Of a DNA stretch of 64,000 nucleotides, positions 61,300-64,000 are shown in pieces (positions within the stretch are counted from its first letter, which is position 1; each line of letters begins with the position of its first letter). The position numbers were made by a program, and so were the translations under genes. The notes under the pieces are model-generated. The model was not told where the DNA came from. It made no database searches and saw only the letters and a list, made by a program, of their open reading frames with translations. The DNA is taken from NCBI RefSeq assembly GCF_042477335.2, contig NC_091248.1, positions 119,744,501-119,808,500 on the forward strand. Direction: 5' to 3'. This stretch comes from Ovis canadensis. Taxonomy: Eukaryota; Chordata; Mammalia; Artiodactyla; Bovidae.

Positions 61300-62530
61300 A
61301 TAGGAAAAAAAATGAAATAGAATCTACATTTTATACAAAAGTCAATTTTTGGTTATTTAAAAAGAGAAAGGCAAAACAAAATTTTAGAAGAAAGTACAGG
61401 ACAATGGCTAGATTTTTTTAAAATAAAATCTTGAACATAGAAACAAGCAATAAATTTATCTTAAAAATAACCTTTTTAAACCAGAAATCACCACAAAGAA
61501 AGCAAAAGGACAAGTCACAAACCGGCAGAGAAGATACTTGAAATAATACACCTGAAATAGTCTGGAATATAGAAAGGCCTAGAGAGCAAAAAATAGCTGG
61601 AATATATGAAAAACACAAAGCAAGGAAATGAGACCTTAGTAAGAAAAATGGTCAAAGACAGAAGCACTTAACAGGAATAGAAATTATCCACTAATGTATG
61701 AAAAACTGGTCAATCTCGTTAATAATCCAGGAAATGCAAAACCAGAAACTTCAATAAACTCTGATTTTAAGACCTCTGTGCTAGCAAGTTTCAGCACATT
61801 TGATAGAACAAAGTGTGAAGGAGGAGGTTGTAGACCGTGGAAACTAGCGGGGGGATTAAATTGGCACCTTTTGAGGCAGATAACTTGCATTTGAGAAAAC
61901 ATTTTGACATTAACTTGTAATGTTGACATTTCACCTAGTTATTCTACCTTTAAGATAGACTCTATAGACCAGTCTTGACCGTGTAGACTAAGAAACAAGT
62001 CCAGAGGTGCTCATAGCAACAATACGTAATAGTGCAAAACTGGAAACAATCCAAGGTTCGTCCACATAGAATGGGTAAATAAATGCCCACACAGTGGGTT
62101 ATCATACAGCTGGGTAGATACAGTTATATCGTGACAAGAATAACTTTATAAACATATACTGCATTAATATCAGGTTGCAGGGGATATTTGTATAGCATGT
62201 TATTTTTATACAGGTTAAAACCAAGCAAGTATACAATATTTTTAATAGATAGGGACCTATATAATAAAACTATTCAAAAAGGGAAGGAGTGATAAATACA
62301 GAATTCAAGGTGAGTTTCCACAGGAAACGGGCAAGGCACAGGGGTAGGACAGAAGCAGCGCACACACACGTGCCGCGGTACACTTTGTGGATACCTAAGT
62401 TGGATGGTGGGATTATGGGTACTTAGTTTGCTTTATAGCTTACATATATGTTACATGTATTTTTATATGTATTAAATATCACAGTAAACATAGCAGTTTT
62501 CATAAAAATATCCCAAGTATGGTTAGTGTA
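61300..62530 (+). mobile_element. Old LINE-1 (L1M type) ORF2 end and 3' region
   Basis: GAAAAACTGGTCAATCTCG, then CTAGTTATTCTACC, TGCAAAACTGGAAACAATCC, AATAAATGCCCACACAGTGG and similar phrases are diverged L1 ORF2 and 3'-UTR text. Many stops; no function expected. Confidence 0.75.
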
Positions 62531-62576
62531 TAGGGCAGTGACCCTGTTAATAGCTAATGTTTAAAAAACACCCCTA

Positions 62577-62694
62577 TGGATTTCCCTGGCCATTCAGTGG
62601 TTAAGACTGTGTTTCCAATGCATGGGGCCTGAGTTAAATCCCTGGTTGGAGAACTACGATCCCACATGCCATGTGGTGTGGCCAAAAAAAAAAA
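62577..62694 (+). mobile_element. CHR-2-type SINE
   Basis: GGATTTCCCTGGCCATTCAGTGG, GCATGGGGCCTGAGTTAAATCC and GATCCCACATGCCATG, then a poly(A) tail. Confidence 0.85.
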
Positions 62695-62739
62695 AAAATT
62701 TTTTTTTTTTAAAAGCTTGCATTTTACATTTTTATACTC

Positions 62740-62900
62740 ACTGTCTTATTTAATTACTGTAACAATTTTATGAAATAGGTACTAGTATGCCTGTTTTATA
62801 GATGAGTGTGTTGAAGTTTAAGAAGATTCGTTTGCTTCAGATAATATAACTAATGAGCAGAGCAGTGGCACTCAGATTTCAGATCTAGGCCTGATTCCAG
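62740..62900 (-). mobile_element. MIR SINE remnant
   Basis: GTCTTATTTAATTACTGTAAC, ATGCCTGTTTTATAGATGAG and GCAGAGCAGTGGCACTCAG. Confidence 0.65.
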
Positions 62901-63359
62901 AACCCAGGTCCTTAAACGATTCATTCATATTGACTGTCTGCTCCCTCCTCACCTTTCCAACCTGAGGATCAGAGAGATCAGGAAGTTTGCCAGATGCCAC
63001 CCACACAATTAGCTTAAAGCATTTCTATGGCAAGGGTGCAGGTGGCGTAGGTTGCTGTCTTCGGGGATTTTTCCAATTTATCAGATCACCAATTGATAAA
63101 ATGTGTTATACAGATAAATGAGGAATGTTAAAGGCAGAGAATGGGACCCAGATGTTTCTCACTGAAACACCTGTTGGTTTAAGGTACATCCCATGATTTG
63201 GGAGTTTATAGGGATCATTAGGAACCAGAGCAGATGAAGCAGTGTGAAATAAAAGAAAGGGGCTCTAAGATCTTGTCCCTGACTAACATTACTGCTCCAG
63301 GCCCTATTTTTTTTCCTTATATTTATTGAGGTGTCACCAATAGGTGGTTTTTGCGATCT

Positions 63360-63575
63360 TTAGTTAAGGCAGTGGATTCTGAAGCCCTGCCTGGGTCAGA
63401 ATCCTTGCTATGCTGCTTACTAGCTCTATGAGAATCTCTGAGCCTTAGTTTTATCCTCTTTAAAAATGAGGACAATAATAGAACTTACCTCATGTCTTGA
63501 AAATTAAATGACTTACTCCAGTTACCTTAAAACAGTTTGTAGCATATAATTAAGTGCTCTGTATATTTATTATTT
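63360..63575 (+). mobile_element. MIR SINE remnant
   Basis: Text from AAGGCAGTGGATTCTGAAGCC through GCTTACTAGCTCTATGAG and GAGCCTTAGTTTTATCC to CCTCATGTCTTGAAAATTAAATG is MIR head, core and tail. Confidence 0.88.
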
Positions 63576-63584
63576 TACAAGTGC

Positions 63585-63787
63585 ATGGTTAGTTGCTCAG
63601 TCGTGCCCAGCTCTTTGAGACCGTTTGGACTGTAGCCTACCAGGCTCCTCTGTCCGTGGGATTTTCCAGGCGAGAATACTGAAGTGAGTTGCTATTTCCT
63701 CCAAGGGATCTTCCTGACCCAGGGATCGAACCCACGTCTCCTGCATTGCAGGCAAATTCTTTACCCACTGAGCCATTGAGGAAGCCC
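63585..63787 (-). mobile_element. Bov-A/Bov-tA family SINE
   Basis: Reverse SINE from GGTTAGTTGCTCAGTCGTGCC to GAGCCATTGAGGAAGCCC. Confidence 0.9.
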
Positions 63788-64000
63788 ACTATTATTTGAT
63801 ATGTATTATATATTGGTCTGTGGATATATTGGCAAATAAATCATCACCACCATTATCGCTTCTATTTTTGAGGTGCATGGAATTCCCTTTTCTTTACCTT
63901 GCCTGCCAGGTGAAACTCCCATTTGTTTTAAGAGATGTATCTCAAATGTCATCTCTTCTTTCAAGCCTGTGACTATTCCAGGGAAAATTTGTTCCGTTGT

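Overview
This is a nuclear genome window from a ruminant (bovid-like). Bov-B (RTE-clade) LINEs, Bov-A/Bov-tA SINEs and CHR-2-type tRNA-derived SINEs are dense throughout, alongside older mammalian repeats (L1, L2, MIR, hAT-Charlie, a MaLR LTR). The two genes recognised are split into short exons with GT-AG signals. There is no bacterial-style operon, CRISPR array or phage. I did not find a novel biological system. The interest lies in splice-site details and in unusually readable retrotransposition events.

Layout. Positions 1-4245 hold a nested pair of Bov-B LINEs: an older minus-strand copy split by a younger plus-strand copy. Positions 4250-6900 are intergenic, with several SINEs. WEE2 (oocyte WEE1-like kinase) runs on the + strand from 6981 to 36304 in 11 coding exons. 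The joined exons total 1701 nt, or 566 codons plus stop, about the length of the human protein. Its 3' UTR runs to a poly(A) signal at 37226. Its last intron (29397-36147) carries two antisense Bov-B copies, one nearly full length with a 10-bp target duplication. Positions 37250-42450 are intergenic and SINE-rich.

A CpG-rich promoter at about 42470-42960 drives SSBP1, the mitochondrial single-stranded DNA-binding protein. SSBP1 has one non-coding exon and six coding exons (43388-52720) that join to exactly 148 codons plus stop. From about 52850 to 64000 I see no gene, only MIR, L1, L2, MaLR and SINE remnants.

WEE2 followed by SSBP1 in the same orientation matches the conserved mammalian order known from human 7q34. 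The two genes are not functionally coupled. WEE2 is expected to be oocyte-restricted and to phosphorylate CDK1 to hold meiotic arrest. SSBP1 is a housekeeping gene for mitochondrial DNA replication. All exon borders were set by hand from reading-frame continuity, splice consensus and remembered protein families; no alignment was run.
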